This document shows, one piece after another, positions 1 to 5,768 of a DNA stretch of 13,752 nt. The stretch is from DASSLY01 sp035689185 (GTDB lineage: Bacteria; Actinomycetota; Actinomycetes; Actinomycetales; Dermatophilaceae), in assembly GCA_035689185.1 (NCBI GenBank), contig DASSLY010000064.1, forward strand, positions 1 through 13,752, read 5' to 3'. The stretch's first letter is position 1, and the number at the start of each line of letters is the position of its first letter. Position numbers and translations under genes: made by a program. The notes beneath the pieces were generated by a model. That model had not been told where the DNA came from. It saw nothing but the letters and a program-made list of their open reading frames with translations, and searched no databases.

Positions 1-885
1 GCGATGCTGCCCCCGCCGGTCGAGCAGGTCGTCCTCCAGGCCGACCTCACCGCGGTGGCGCCCGGCCGGGCCGAGGGCGGCCTGGCCAGGCTGCTGCGCC
101 TGCTGACCGACATCGAGTCCCGCGGCGCGGCCTCCGTGCACCGGTTCACCCCGGCCAGCATCCGGCGCGGCCTGGACGCGGGCATGGCCGCCGACGACAT
201 CCTGCGAGCGCTCCGGCAGGCCAGCCGGACCCCGCTCCCCCAGCCGCTGGAGTACCTCGTCGGCGACGTCGCCCGGACCCACGGGCTGACCCGGGTCGGC
301 GGCGTGGCGGCATACCTGCGCAGTGACGACGTGGCCGGCCTGGACGCGGTGCTGGCCGACCGGCGGCTGCAGCCGCTGCGGCTGCGGCGGATCGCGCCGA
401 CCGTGCTGGTCAGCCCGCTCGACCCGAGCACGGTCGTCCAGCTGCTGCGCCGGCACGGGCTCGCACCCGTCGCCGAGGGGGAAGACGGCCGCGTCGTCCT
501 GCCGGCGCGCCAAGGCAGTCGGACCCCGCCGCGGCCGTCCCCGCCGGCCAGGACCAGCCGGCTGGACCAGCAGCGGCTCAGCGAACTGGTAGCTCGCCTG
601 CGCGAGGGGGAGGCAGCCCGTGACCGGGCCAGCGCTGCCGAGGCGGCGCAACCCGGACCGCGGCTGCCCAGCACGGACCCGGCCGTCACGCTCTCGGTCC
701 TTCGGGAGGCGGCCGCCGACCAGACGCGGGTCTGGCTGGGCCACGCCGACCGGGAAGGTGAGCAGTCGCGGGTGCTGTTCCAGCCGCGTCGGGTGATCGG
801 CGGCCGTGCGTACGGCACGGTAGAGGGATCCGAGATCGAGCGGGCCTTCTCGGTCCACCGGATCACCGGGGTACTGCCCGCGTGA
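1..885 (+). CDS. helicase-associated protein with WYL-like C-terminus (3' part)
   Basis: The reading frame is open from the first base, so the N-terminus lies outside the window and 294 C-terminal residues are visible. The first ~160 residues resemble the XPB/Ssl2 helicase-associated domain (Helicase_C_3 type): a stretch starting VVLQADLTAVAPG, then YLVGDVARTHG and RRIAPTVLVSPLDP. A Pro/Arg-rich linker follows at about 175-215. The last ~65 residues look like a WYL-type ligand-binding fold (LREAAADQTRVWLGHAD ... HRITGVLP). In many actinomycetes a gene of this kind sits next to the XPB helicase, which here lies about 2 kb downstream at 2846. It is inferred to work with DNA repair or DNA unwinding, but its biochemical role is not established. 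The stop codon overlaps the GTG of a broken transporter gene (GTGA, 882-885), which suggests former translational coupling. Confidence 0.82.
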   Translation, partial: AMLPPPVEQVVLQADLTAVAPGRAEGGLARLLRLLTDIESRGAASVHRFTPASIRRGLDAGMAADDILRALRQASRTPLPQPLEYLVGDVARTHGLTRVGGVAAYLRSDDVAGLDAVLADRRLQPLRLRRIAPTVLVSPLDPSTVVQLLRRHGLAPVAEGEDGRVVLPARQGSRTPPRPSPPARTSRLDQQRLSELVARLREGEAARDRASAAEAAQPGPRLPSTDPAVTLSVLREAAADQTRVWLGHADREGEQSRVLFQPRRVIGGRAYGTVEGSEIERAFSVHRITGVLPA

Positions 886-1051
886 CGTGGACCCCGGTCG
901 CCGGCCGCAGCGAGGTCGGGCTGCGGTCGGCCTCCGGCCCGCTGCTGGGCGCGGCGATGCTCAGCACCTTCCTGGTGGCGATGGACGCCACCATCCTGTC
1001 CACCGCGGTGCCGGCCGTCGTCGGCGACCTCGGCGGCTTCACTGCCTTTCC
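882..1051 (+). pseudogene. remnant of an MFS transporter (N-terminal ~57 codons)
   Basis: From GTG 882 the frame reads a short soluble head and then LSTFLVAMDATILSTAVPAV followed by VGDLGGFTAFP. This is the typical first transmembrane helix and start of the first loop of DHA2/EmrB-QacA type drug:proton antiporters. After TAFP, around 1051, the similarity stops and the frame becomes Arg/Pro-rich with no helices. It stays open by chance and runs in frame into the DUF1697 gene. A normal transporter of this family has 450-550 residues and 12-14 helices, so nearly 90 percent is missing. The overlap of its start with the upstream stop shows it was once the second gene of an operon with the helicase-associated gene. 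What is seen is the truncation; deletion or replacement by the DUF1697 segment is inferred. Confidence 0.72.
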
Positions 1052-1109
1052 CTGCCTGCGCCCCGCGCACCCGCCACCGCGACGGCGCCAGCGGCTCCGC
1101 GTCCGTCGA

Positions 1110-1133
1110 CCGGCACCCAGTGCCGGGGTGCCG
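1110..1133 (+). terminator. GC-rich hairpin pair after the MFS remnant
   Basis: Two overlapping, mutually exclusive stems are visible: CCGGCAC/GTGCCGG with a 3-base loop (1110-1126), and CGGCACCC/GGGTGCCG with a 7-base loop (1111-1133). There is no T-tract. It may end transcripts from the upstream operon, or act as a switch ahead of DUF1697. Apart from this and the promoter below, the stretch 1052-1235 holds nothing recognisable. Confidence 0.35.
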
Positions 1134-1223
1134 CCCCACCTGTCGCAGAGCCCGCCCAGATGCTGGCCAGGTGGCCGAGGCAGGGCGGCCTGCGGGGGCC
1201 GAACCGCCGAGGTGCGCGGGCGG

Positions 1224-1229
1224 CATACT
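1224..1229 (+). promoter_or_regulatory. -10 element of a probable leaderless DUF1697 transcript
   Basis: CATACT lies exactly 6 bases before GTG 1236, so the expected transcription start falls on the start codon. No Shine-Dalgarno sequence is present. This geometry is standard for leaderless actinobacterial genes. Confidence 0.5.
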
Positions 1230-1235
1230 GGCGCC

Positions 1236-1760
1236 GTGGGTGTCCGGGTGGTGCTGCTGCGGGCGGTGAACGTGGGCGGCGCGAAGCTGCCGATGGCCGA
1301 CCTGCGGCGGATCGCCGAGCAGCTGGGTGCTGTCAACGTGTCGACCTACATCGCCTCGGGGAACCTCATCTGCGCCCCTCCCGGGACGGCCGAGGCGTTC
1401 GACCGCGCGCTGGAGCAGGCGGTGCAGCGGGAGTTCGGCTACTTCCGCGAGGCGATCAGCCGGACCCCGGCCCAGCTGCGGCAGGCTCTGGACGCCCACC
1501 CGTTCGAGGTGCTCAAGGACAGCTACTCCTACATCAGCTTCCTGCTGGCGGCGCCCACACCGGCGGCGGTGGCCAAGGCGGCTGGCCTGGAGACCTTCGA
1601 GGACCGGTGCCAGGTGATCGGCTCCGAGCTGCACATCCGCTACGCGGCCGGAGCGGGCAAGGCGCAGATGAACACCAACGCGATCGGCCGAGCGCTGGGC
1701 GTGCCCGGCACCGCACGCAACCTCACCACCGTCCGCAAGCTGGTCGAGCTCGCCAGTTGA
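1236..1760 (+). CDS. DUF1697 family protein
   Basis: The product has 174 residues, the usual size for the family. It begins GVRVVLLRAVNVGG and has the family hallmarks MADLRRIAEQLGA, VSTYIASGNLI, an acidic middle, and a C-terminal NTNAIGRALGV ... NLTTVRKLVELA. The biochemical function of DUF1697 proteins is unknown. The frame continues upstream without a stop into the MFS remnant, but GTG 1236 was chosen because the conserved domain begins there and a -10 element sits 6 bases before it. The segment coding for the last ~23 residues plus the stop is repeated twice more immediately downstream. Its insertion point inside a broken transporter, between two helicase genes that are usually close neighbours, suggests that it is a later arrival. 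Confidence 0.85.
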   Translation: MGVRVVLLRAVNVGGAKLPMADLRRIAEQLGAVNVSTYIASGNLICAPPGTAEAFDRALEQAVQREFGYFREAISRTPAQLRQALDAHPFEVLKDSYSYISFLLAAPTPAAVAKAAGLETFEDRCQVIGSELHIRYAAGAGKAQMNTNAIGRALGVPGTARNLTTVRKLVELAS

Positions 1761-1939
1761 GCGGCCCGGCCCGGCGCTGGGCGTGCCCGGCACCGCACGC
1801 AAACCTCACCACCGTCCGGAAGCTGGTCGAGCTCGCCGGTTGAGCGGGCCGGACCGGCGCTGGGCGTGCCCGGCACCGCACGCAAACCTCACCACCGTCC
1901 GCAAGCTGGTCGAGCTCGCCGGTTGAGCGGCCCGGGCCG
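1692..1939 (+). repeat. three tandem copies of the 3' end of the DUF1697 gene (82/83 bp)
   Basis: Copies start at 1692, 1774 and 1857 with GCGCTGGGCGTGCCCGGCAC. The first is the real end of the DUF1697 gene. Copies 2 and 3 carry one extra A (CGCAAACC instead of CGCAACC), so they no longer keep the frame, and they have CCGGTTGA where copy 1 has CCAGTTGA. Copies 2 and 3 also differ from each other at a few places, so they are not a simple assembly echo. Each copy ends in a stop and a GGCCCGG-rich tail; the last tail contains the perfect palindrome CGGCCCGGGCCG (1928-1939). Confidence 0.9.
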
Positions 1940-1957
1940 GGCGCACCAGTGGAGCAG

Positions 1958-2005
1958 CAGGCACACCCGCGGCGGTGTGTCCGGTGACCCAAGGGTGCGC
2001 CCGGC
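1958..2005 (+). repeat. degenerate copy of the compound ACACC/GGTGT element
   Basis: A hairpin CACACC-N6-GGTGTG (1962-1979) has the same geometry as the hairpins at 4970-4985 and 5323-5338. The following bases align with 5001-5032 at 24 of 32 positions by eye, sharing GGTGTG, CGGTGAC and GCCCGGC. It lies downstream of the DUF1697 tail copies and may also act as a terminator. The rest of the gap 1761-2147 holds the tail copies and the promoter at 2099, and nothing else recognised. Confidence 0.5.
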
Positions 2006-2098
2006 CCCCGCGACGCACCCCGTCCGCGGCCCCGTGCACCGTTCCTGCCACCCGCTGCGCTGCTGCCGCGCTCGACCGGGACGCCGCGTCGCGGTTGG

Positions 2099-2104
2099 TA
2101 GCGT
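2099..2104 (+). promoter_or_regulatory. -10 element for the Pro-rich membrane protein gene
   Basis: TAGCGT fits the actinobacterial TANNNT consensus and would start a transcript near 2111, about 37 bases before ATG 2148. No convincing -35 is seen. Confidence 0.4.
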
Positions 2105-2147
2105 GTGGGCGCCGGGTGGACCGACGACGAAGGACAGACGACAGCGC

Positions 2148-2846
2148 ATGGCCGACGAGCAGACACCGCAGGACCGGGCCGAGGACGGCGAGAGCCGGTC
2201 GCAGCCTGCCTGGAGCGACCCCACTGCCCCGATCTGGGCCGAGCCCACCGAACCCACCCAGCCAGCCCCGCCCGCCAACCCGTACGCCACCGCTGAGCCC
2301 GCCGAGCCCACCCAGCCGGCCCCGCCCGCCAACCCGTACGCCACCGCTAAGCCCACCGAACCCACCCAGCCGGCCCCGCCCGCCAACCCGTACGCCACAC
2401 CCGAGCCACCGCAGCCGGCGGTGGCCTGGCCCGGCAGCTCCACCGAGGCACCGCACCCGCAGCCGCCGTACGGCCAGCAGCAGCCGTACCCTGCGCCGGC
2501 CTACGGCCAGTACGCCCCGCCTGGCGCCCAGCCGGGGCAGCCGATGCCGTCCTACGGGCCGGCCACCCCATACTCCTCTGCGCCGAGCAACGGGTCGGCC
2601 ATCGCCCTCACCGTCGTCGCCGGGGTGACCATGCTCTCCACCTGCCTGGTGGTCGGAGTGCCCAGTCTGGTCCTGGGGATCATGGCCCTGAACGCCAACA
2701 GCACCGACCCGCCCCTGTCCCGCCGGCGGGCCCGCATCGGGTGGATCGTCTACGCGGTGAACTGGGCGGTCGCCCTCGCGCTGATCGTCGTCGTCGTCAT
2801 CATCGTGGCCGTCGTCGGCACCACCACGCGCAACGAGTTCAACTGA
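2148..2846 (+). CDS. Pro-rich two-helix membrane protein, DUF4190-like
   Basis: The 232-residue product has three parts. Residues 1-30 are acidic and polar. Residues 31-147 are rich in Pro/Ala/Tyr/Gln and include three 18-residue repeats built on EPTQPAPPANPYAT, followed by a YGQ-type segment (PPYGQQQPY, YGQYAPPG). Two hydrophobic segments follow at about 151-181 (ending PSLVLGIMALNA) and 197-224 (IGWIVYAVNW, then a run of Val/Ile). This is the layout of DUF4190 or dispanin-like actinobacterial proteins, with a disordered cytoplasmic N-terminus and a helical hairpin anchor; the function is unknown. ATG 2148 follows the -10 at 2099, and the frame upstream is not protein-like. Its stop overlaps the start of the XPB helicase (TGATG), so the two are probably co-translated, although no functional link is known. 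Confidence 0.75.
   Translation: MADEQTPQDRAEDGESRSQPAWSDPTAPIWAEPTEPTQPAPPANPYATAEPAEPTQPAPPANPYATAKPTEPTQPAPPANPYATPEPPQPAVAWPGSSTEAPHPQPPYGQQQPYPAPAYGQYAPPGAQPGQPMPSYGPATPYSSAPSNGSAIALTVVAGVTMLSTCLVVGVPSLVLGIMALNANSTDPPLSRRRARIGWIVYAVNWAVALALIVVVVIIVAVVGTTTRNEFN
2241..2402 (+). repeat. 54-bp tandem repeat, 3 copies, inside a coding region
   Basis: Units start at 2241, 2295 and 2349. Each encodes 18 residues containing EPTQPAPPANPYAT. Units differ at only a few bases, so the copy number may vary between strains without breaking the frame. Confidence 0.9.
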
Positions 2847-4480
2847 TGCCTGGCGGCCCGCTGATCGTTCAAAGCGACAAGACGCTGCTGCTGGAAGTCG
2901 AGCACCCCGACGCCGAGGAGGCGCGGCGCGCGATCGCGCCGTTCGCCGAGCTGGAGCGGGCTCCGGAGCACGTCCACACCTACCGGGTCACCCCGCTCGG
3001 CCTGTGGAACGCGCGCGCCGCCGGCCACGACGCGGAGCAGGTGGTGAACGCCTTACTCACCTACAGCCGGTATGCCGTGCCGCACGCCCTGCTCGTCGAC
3101 GTCGCCGACACGATGGACCGGTATGGCCGCCTCGTGCTGACCAAGCACCCGGCGCACGGCCTGGTGCTGCAGGCGACCGACCGCCCCGTGCTGGAGGAGG
3201 TGCTGCGGCACAAGCGGATCCAGCCACTGTTGGGTGCTCGGGTCGACCAGGACACCGTGCTCGTTCACCCCTCGGAACGGGGGCACCTCAAGCAACAGCT
3301 GCTCAAGGTGGGCTGGCCGGCCGAGGACCTGGCCGGCTACGTCGACGGAGAGGCCCACCCGATCGAGCTGGACCAGACCGAGTGGTCGCTGCGGCCCTAT
3401 CAGCAGCAGGCGGTCGACGGCTTCTGGCACGGGGGATCCGGGGTCGTCGTGCTGCCTTGCGGCGCAGGCAAGACCCTCGTCGGCGCGGCGGCGATGGCGC
3501 AAGCATCGGCGACCACACTGGTCCTGGTCACGAACACGGTCGCGGCGCGGCAGTGGCGCGACGAGCTGCTGCGACGGACCTCCCTTTCCGAGCACGAGAT
3601 CGGGGAGTACTCCGGGTCACGCAAGGAGGTGCGCCCGGTCACCATCGCGACCTACCAGGTGCTCACCACCCGGCGGAAAGGCGTCTACACCCACCTGGAG
3701 CTGCTGGACGCCAGGGATTGGGGGCTCATCGTGTACGACGAGGTGCACCTGCTCCCGGCGCCGATCTTCCGGATGACCGCCGACCTGCAGGCACGCCGCC
3801 GACTGGGGCTGACCGCCACTCTGGTCCGCGAAGACGGCCGCGAAGACGACGTGTTCAGCCTGATCGGGCCGAAACGCTACGACGCGCCGTGGAAGGACAT
3901 CGAGGCGCAGGGGTACATCGCCCCCGCCGACTGCGTCGAGGTGCGGGTCACCCTGCCGGACACCTTCCGGATGGCCTATGCCATGGCCGAGCCGGAGGAG
4001 CGTTACCGGCTGGCCTCCTGCAGCCCGGAGAAGGACCACGTCGTCGAGGCGCTGGTCCGCCGCCACGACGGCGAGCCGACCCTGGTCATCGGCCAGTACC
4101 TCGACCAGCTTGACGGGCTGGCCGAGCGGCTGGAGGCCGAGCTGATCACCGGGCAGACGCCGGTCGCGGCCCGGCAGCGGCTGTTCCAGCAATTCCGCGA
4201 CGGGCAGATCAGCCGGCTGGTGGTGAGCAAGGTGGCCAACTTCTCCATCGACCTGCCCGAGGCCAGCGTCGCGGTGCAGGTGAGCGGCACCTTCGGTTCC
4301 CGGCAGGAGGAGGCGCAGCGTCTCGGTCGGGTCCTGCGACCCAAGGGCGACGGCCGAACCGCGCACTTCTACACCGTGGTCGCCCGGGACACCGTCGATG
4401 CCGACTTCGCCGCGCACCGGCAGCGGTTCCTGGCCGAACAAGGCTACGCCTACCGGATCATCGACGCGCACGACCTCTAG
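2846..4480 (+). CDS. ercc3: XPB/ERCC3-type DNA repair helicase
   Basis: This is a 544-residue superfamily 2 3'-to-5' DNA helicase, closely similar in wording to mycobacterial XPB. It starts with the conserved PLIVQSDKTLLLEV and ERAPEHVHTYRVTPLGLWNA N-terminal domain (residues 1-185). The helicase core then shows Walker A PCGAGKT (K209), the DEVH box (298-301), TATLVRED with the XPB-specific RED motif (328-330), and motif VI QRLGRVLRPK (from Q491, arginines 492/495/498). The C-terminus is HRQRFLAEQGYAYRIIDAHDL-like, as in the family. Length is normal and all key residues are present. Bacterial XPB unwinds DNA with ATP and is assumed to serve nucleotide excision repair or recombination, although in vivo roles are unclear. 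ATG 2846 shares its A with the upstream TGA. The alternative upstream frame is not conserved. Its usual partner, the helicase-associated gene, lies about 2 kb upstream. Confidence 0.95.
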   Translation: MPGGPLIVQSDKTLLLEVEHPDAEEARRAIAPFAELERAPEHVHTYRVTPLGLWNARAAGHDAEQVVNALLTYSRYAVPHALLVDVADTMDRYGRLVLTKHPAHGLVLQATDRPVLEEVLRHKRIQPLLGARVDQDTVLVHPSERGHLKQQLLKVGWPAEDLAGYVDGEAHPIELDQTEWSLRPYQQQAVDGFWHGGSGVVVLPCGAGKTLVGAAAMAQASATTLVLVTNTVAARQWRDELLRRTSLSEHEIGEYSGSRKEVRPVTIATYQVLTTRRKGVYTHLELLDARDWGLIVYDEVHLLPAPIFRMTADLQARRRLGLTATLVREDGREDDVFSLIGPKRYDAPWKDIEAQGYIAPADCVEVRVTLPDTFRMAYAMAEPEERYRLASCSPEKDHVVEALVRRHDGEPTLVIGQYLDQLDGLAERLEAELITGQTPVAARQRLFQQFRDGQISRLVVSKVANFSIDLPEASVAVQVSGTFGSRQEEAQRLGRVLRPKGDGRTAHFYTVVARDTVDADFAAHRQRFLAEQGYAYRIIDAHDL

Positions 4481-4513
4481 TTCTGGACCGCGCAGCCCCG
4501 CCCGAGACCGACG

Positions 4514-4539
4514 ACCGGCAGCCTCTACCGACCGCCGGT
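4514..4539 (+). terminator. weak inverted repeat after XPB
   Basis: ACCGGC and GCCGGT are separated by 14 bases, about 30 bases after the XPB stop. There is no T-tract. It could end the XPB transcript, but the stem is short. Confidence 0.2.
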
Positions 4540-4545
4540 GTTGCC

Positions 4546-4845
4546 GTCAGCGACGCTTCCCGAGGCCGGTCGGAAGGCGTTCACGAGCTGCTCGGCGGTT
4601 GACGACTTCAGCAGAGGGCCGGCCGCGCCCATTTGAAGCGCTTCGTGGATGTGCTCGTCCGGTCGAACCTGGCCGACATCGGATGGCCGGCCGAGGGGGG
4701 AGATCGGGGGGATCGGCCAGGATGAGTCGAGTTTGGCTGCCTCGATGGCGCTAAGACCTGGCATCCGCACATCCCCAAGGACACGTCGGGCAAGGCGCGC
4801 CCGCTGTCCGCCTGGGGGTCGGCGTGAACGGCAACCGCGGCCCAC
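4546..4845 (-). pseudogene. decayed NarL/LuxR-type response regulator receiver domain
   Basis: On the minus strand one frame reads GDVRMPGLSAIEAAKL, a receiver-domain phosphoacceptor region. After a scrambled stretch it reads DEHIHEALQMGAAGPLLKSS and TAEQLVNAFRPASGSV. These are the alpha-4/beta-5/alpha-5 landmarks of NarL-family regulators (typical form: EYVYEALRAGASGFLLK). Just upstream the match continues in another frame as ALPDVSLG, so a one-base shift separates PDVSLG from DVRMPG. The stretch normally between these blocks (beta-4 and the Thr/Ser-Ala switch) is shortened and unrecognisable. No HTH output domain follows. The remnant is bounded on its N-terminal side by the repeat array that starts near 4872. 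Frameshift plus internal deletion and missing ends make a functional product very unlikely. Confidence 0.65.
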
Positions 4846-4871
4846 CCCGGCCACGGTTCGCCCGCGTTACG

Positions 4872-5059
4872 GACACCTCTCCCCGCGTCACCTACACCCC
4901 CCGCGCCACCCACACCTCGCTGGCTCACTGACACCTCCCTGGCTCACTGACACCTGTGTGCTGCCAGTGACACCGGATGCGGTGTGGTCGGTGACAGCGA
5001 GGTGTGGTCGGTGACAGCGAGGTGTGCCCGGCGCAGCGCAGTGTGGGTGCCGAGGTGTC
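4872..5059. repeat. compound repeat element, copy A
   Basis: It begins with four or five C-rich units of 18-21 bp of the type GACACCTCCCTGGCTCACT. It continues with GACACCTGTGTGCTGCCAGT, the small hairpin ACACC-N6-GGTGT (4970-4985), and two units GGTGTGGTCGGTGACAGCGA (4981 and 5001). It closes with a diverged unit at 5021 and the trailer GTGGGTGCCGAGGTGTCC (from 5042). The ACACC motif points one way left of the hairpin and the other way (GGTGT) right of it. No protein-like reading is convincing. Confidence 0.85.
4944..5006 (+). repeat. 63-bp core of element copy A, direct repeat of 5297-5359
   Basis: The 63 bases from TCACTGACACC to GGTGTG match 5297-5359 with about three substitutions. This core contains the hairpin and the switch point between the ACACC-phase and GGTGT-phase units. 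Confidence 0.92.
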
Positions 5060-5080
5060 CGGGGCCCGCGGAGGGGTCCG

Positions 5081-5176
5081 GGGCGCCACAGCCGGGTGTG
5101 GGTGCGATGCCGGGGCGCCACAGCCGGGTGTGGGTGCGATGCCGGGGCGCCGTGGCCGGGGTGGGGTGCCTGTCGG
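5081..5176 (+). repeat. 32-bp tandem repeat, 2 exact copies plus 1 diverged
   Basis: Units start at 5081, 5113 and 5145 with GGGCGCCACAGCCGGGTGTG. The first two are identical; the third has drifted (GGGCGCCGTGGCCGGGG). The array lies between copies A and B of the compound element and seems unrelated to their units apart from general GGTG content. Confidence 0.9.
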
Positions 5177-5206
5177 GGTGCCGCAGCCGCGGCTCGCCCG
5201 GCCGCT

Positions 5207-5301
5207 GACACCTCCCTGCGTCACCCACACCTCCCTGCGCCACTGACACCTCCCCCCGTCTTTGACACCTCCCCGCGTCACGGACACCTCCCCGCGTCAC
5301 T
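5207..5301 (+). repeat. five tandem 19-bp units, left arm of element copy B
   Basis: Units begin at 5207, 5226, 5245, 5264 and 5283, all of the type GACACCTCCCCGCGTCACT with one to five changes each. They run without a spacer into the 63-bp core. Confidence 0.92.
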
Positions 5302-5359
5302 GACACCTGCGTGCTGCCAGTGACACCGAATGCGGTGTGGTCGGCGACAGCGAGGTGTG
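5297..5359 (+). repeat. 63-bp core of element copy B
   Basis: This is a near-identical partner of 4944-5006. It contains the hairpin ACACC-N6-GGTGT at 5323-5338 and marks where unit orientation flips. Confidence 0.92.
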
Positions 5360-5676
5360 CCTCGCCCAACCAGGTGTCGTCGGCGACAGCGAGACGAGCC
5401 TCGCCCAACGCGGTGTCGTCGGCGACAGCGAGGTGTGCCTCACCCAACACGGTGTCGTCGGCGACAGCGAGGTGTCCCTCACCCAACACGGTGTCGTCGG
5501 CGACAGCGAGACGTGCCTCGCCCAACCCGGTGTCGTCGGCGACAGCGAGGTGTGCCTCGCCCAACGCGGTGTCGTCGGTGACAGCGCGGTGTGCCTCGCC
5601 CAACGCTGTGTGGTCGGCGACAGCGAAACGAGCCTCGCCCAATCCGGTGTCGTCGGCGACGAGCCTCGCCCAACGC
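5334..5676 (+). repeat. 39-bp tandem array, eight full units and one shortened
   Basis: Full units start at 5334, 5373, 5412, 5451, 5490, 5529, 5568 and 5607. A ninth at 5646 lacks 8 bases. Each unit is GGTGTCGTCGGCGACAGCGA followed by 19 bases of the type GGTGTGCCTCGCCCAACGC, so a GGTGT motif recurs every 19-20 bp. Two small inverted repeats lie in a typical unit: TGTCG-TCGG-CGACA and GCGAGG-TGTG-CCTCGC. In units 2, 5 and 8 the second GGTGT is replaced by GACGA-like bases, a sign of 117-bp block duplication. Because 39 is divisible by three, several frames on both strands stay open. Those frames lack a credible start and domain, so I treat the array as non-coding. The trailer GTGGGTGCCGAGGTGCCC (5679-5696) ends the element as in copy A. 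Confidence 0.92.
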
Positions 5677-5729
5677 GGCGTGGGTGCCGAGGTGCCCGTC
5701 GCGGCCCGGCAGAATCCTTGCAGCGAGTT

Positions 5730-5768
5730 CCCAGGAAACCCTCAGGCTCGCCCTGCAGACTACTCAGG
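5730..5768 (+). promoter_or_regulatory. phased direct repeats and -10 of the two-component operon
   Basis: CCCAGG at 5730, CTCAGG at 5741 and CTCAGG at 5763 lie on a strict 11-bp phase, with a poor match (CCTGCA) at the missing step 5752. OmpR/PhoP-type regulators bind direct repeats of about 11 bp. CAGACT (5756-5761) stands 7 bases before GTG 5769 and would give a leaderless transcript. The last repeat overlaps the predicted start site, so autoregulation by the encoded regulator is likely. Confidence 0.5.

Noticed and set aside
882..1760. A single 292-residue fusion protein
   Set aside because: The middle (about 1052-1235) has no protein-like features and DUF1697 has its own start and -10. 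The continuity of frame is better explained as chance in GC-rich DNA.
4944..5642. Long minus-strand reading with 13-residue repeats (LGEAHLAVADDTA type) over the 39-bp array
   Set aside because: The unit length is a multiple of three, so several frames on both strands stay open. There is no credible start, ribosome site or domain, and the composition outside the array turns Arg/Pro/His-rich.
5207..5676. CRISPR array
   Set aside because: Units are contiguous and nearly identical with no unique spacers, unit length is 19 or 39 bp, and no cas genes are present.
5337..5768. Upstream in-frame extension of the response regulator through the repeat array
   Set aside because: The receiver domain begins right after GTG 5769, a -10 and phased operator lie just before it, and the extension is only translated repeat.
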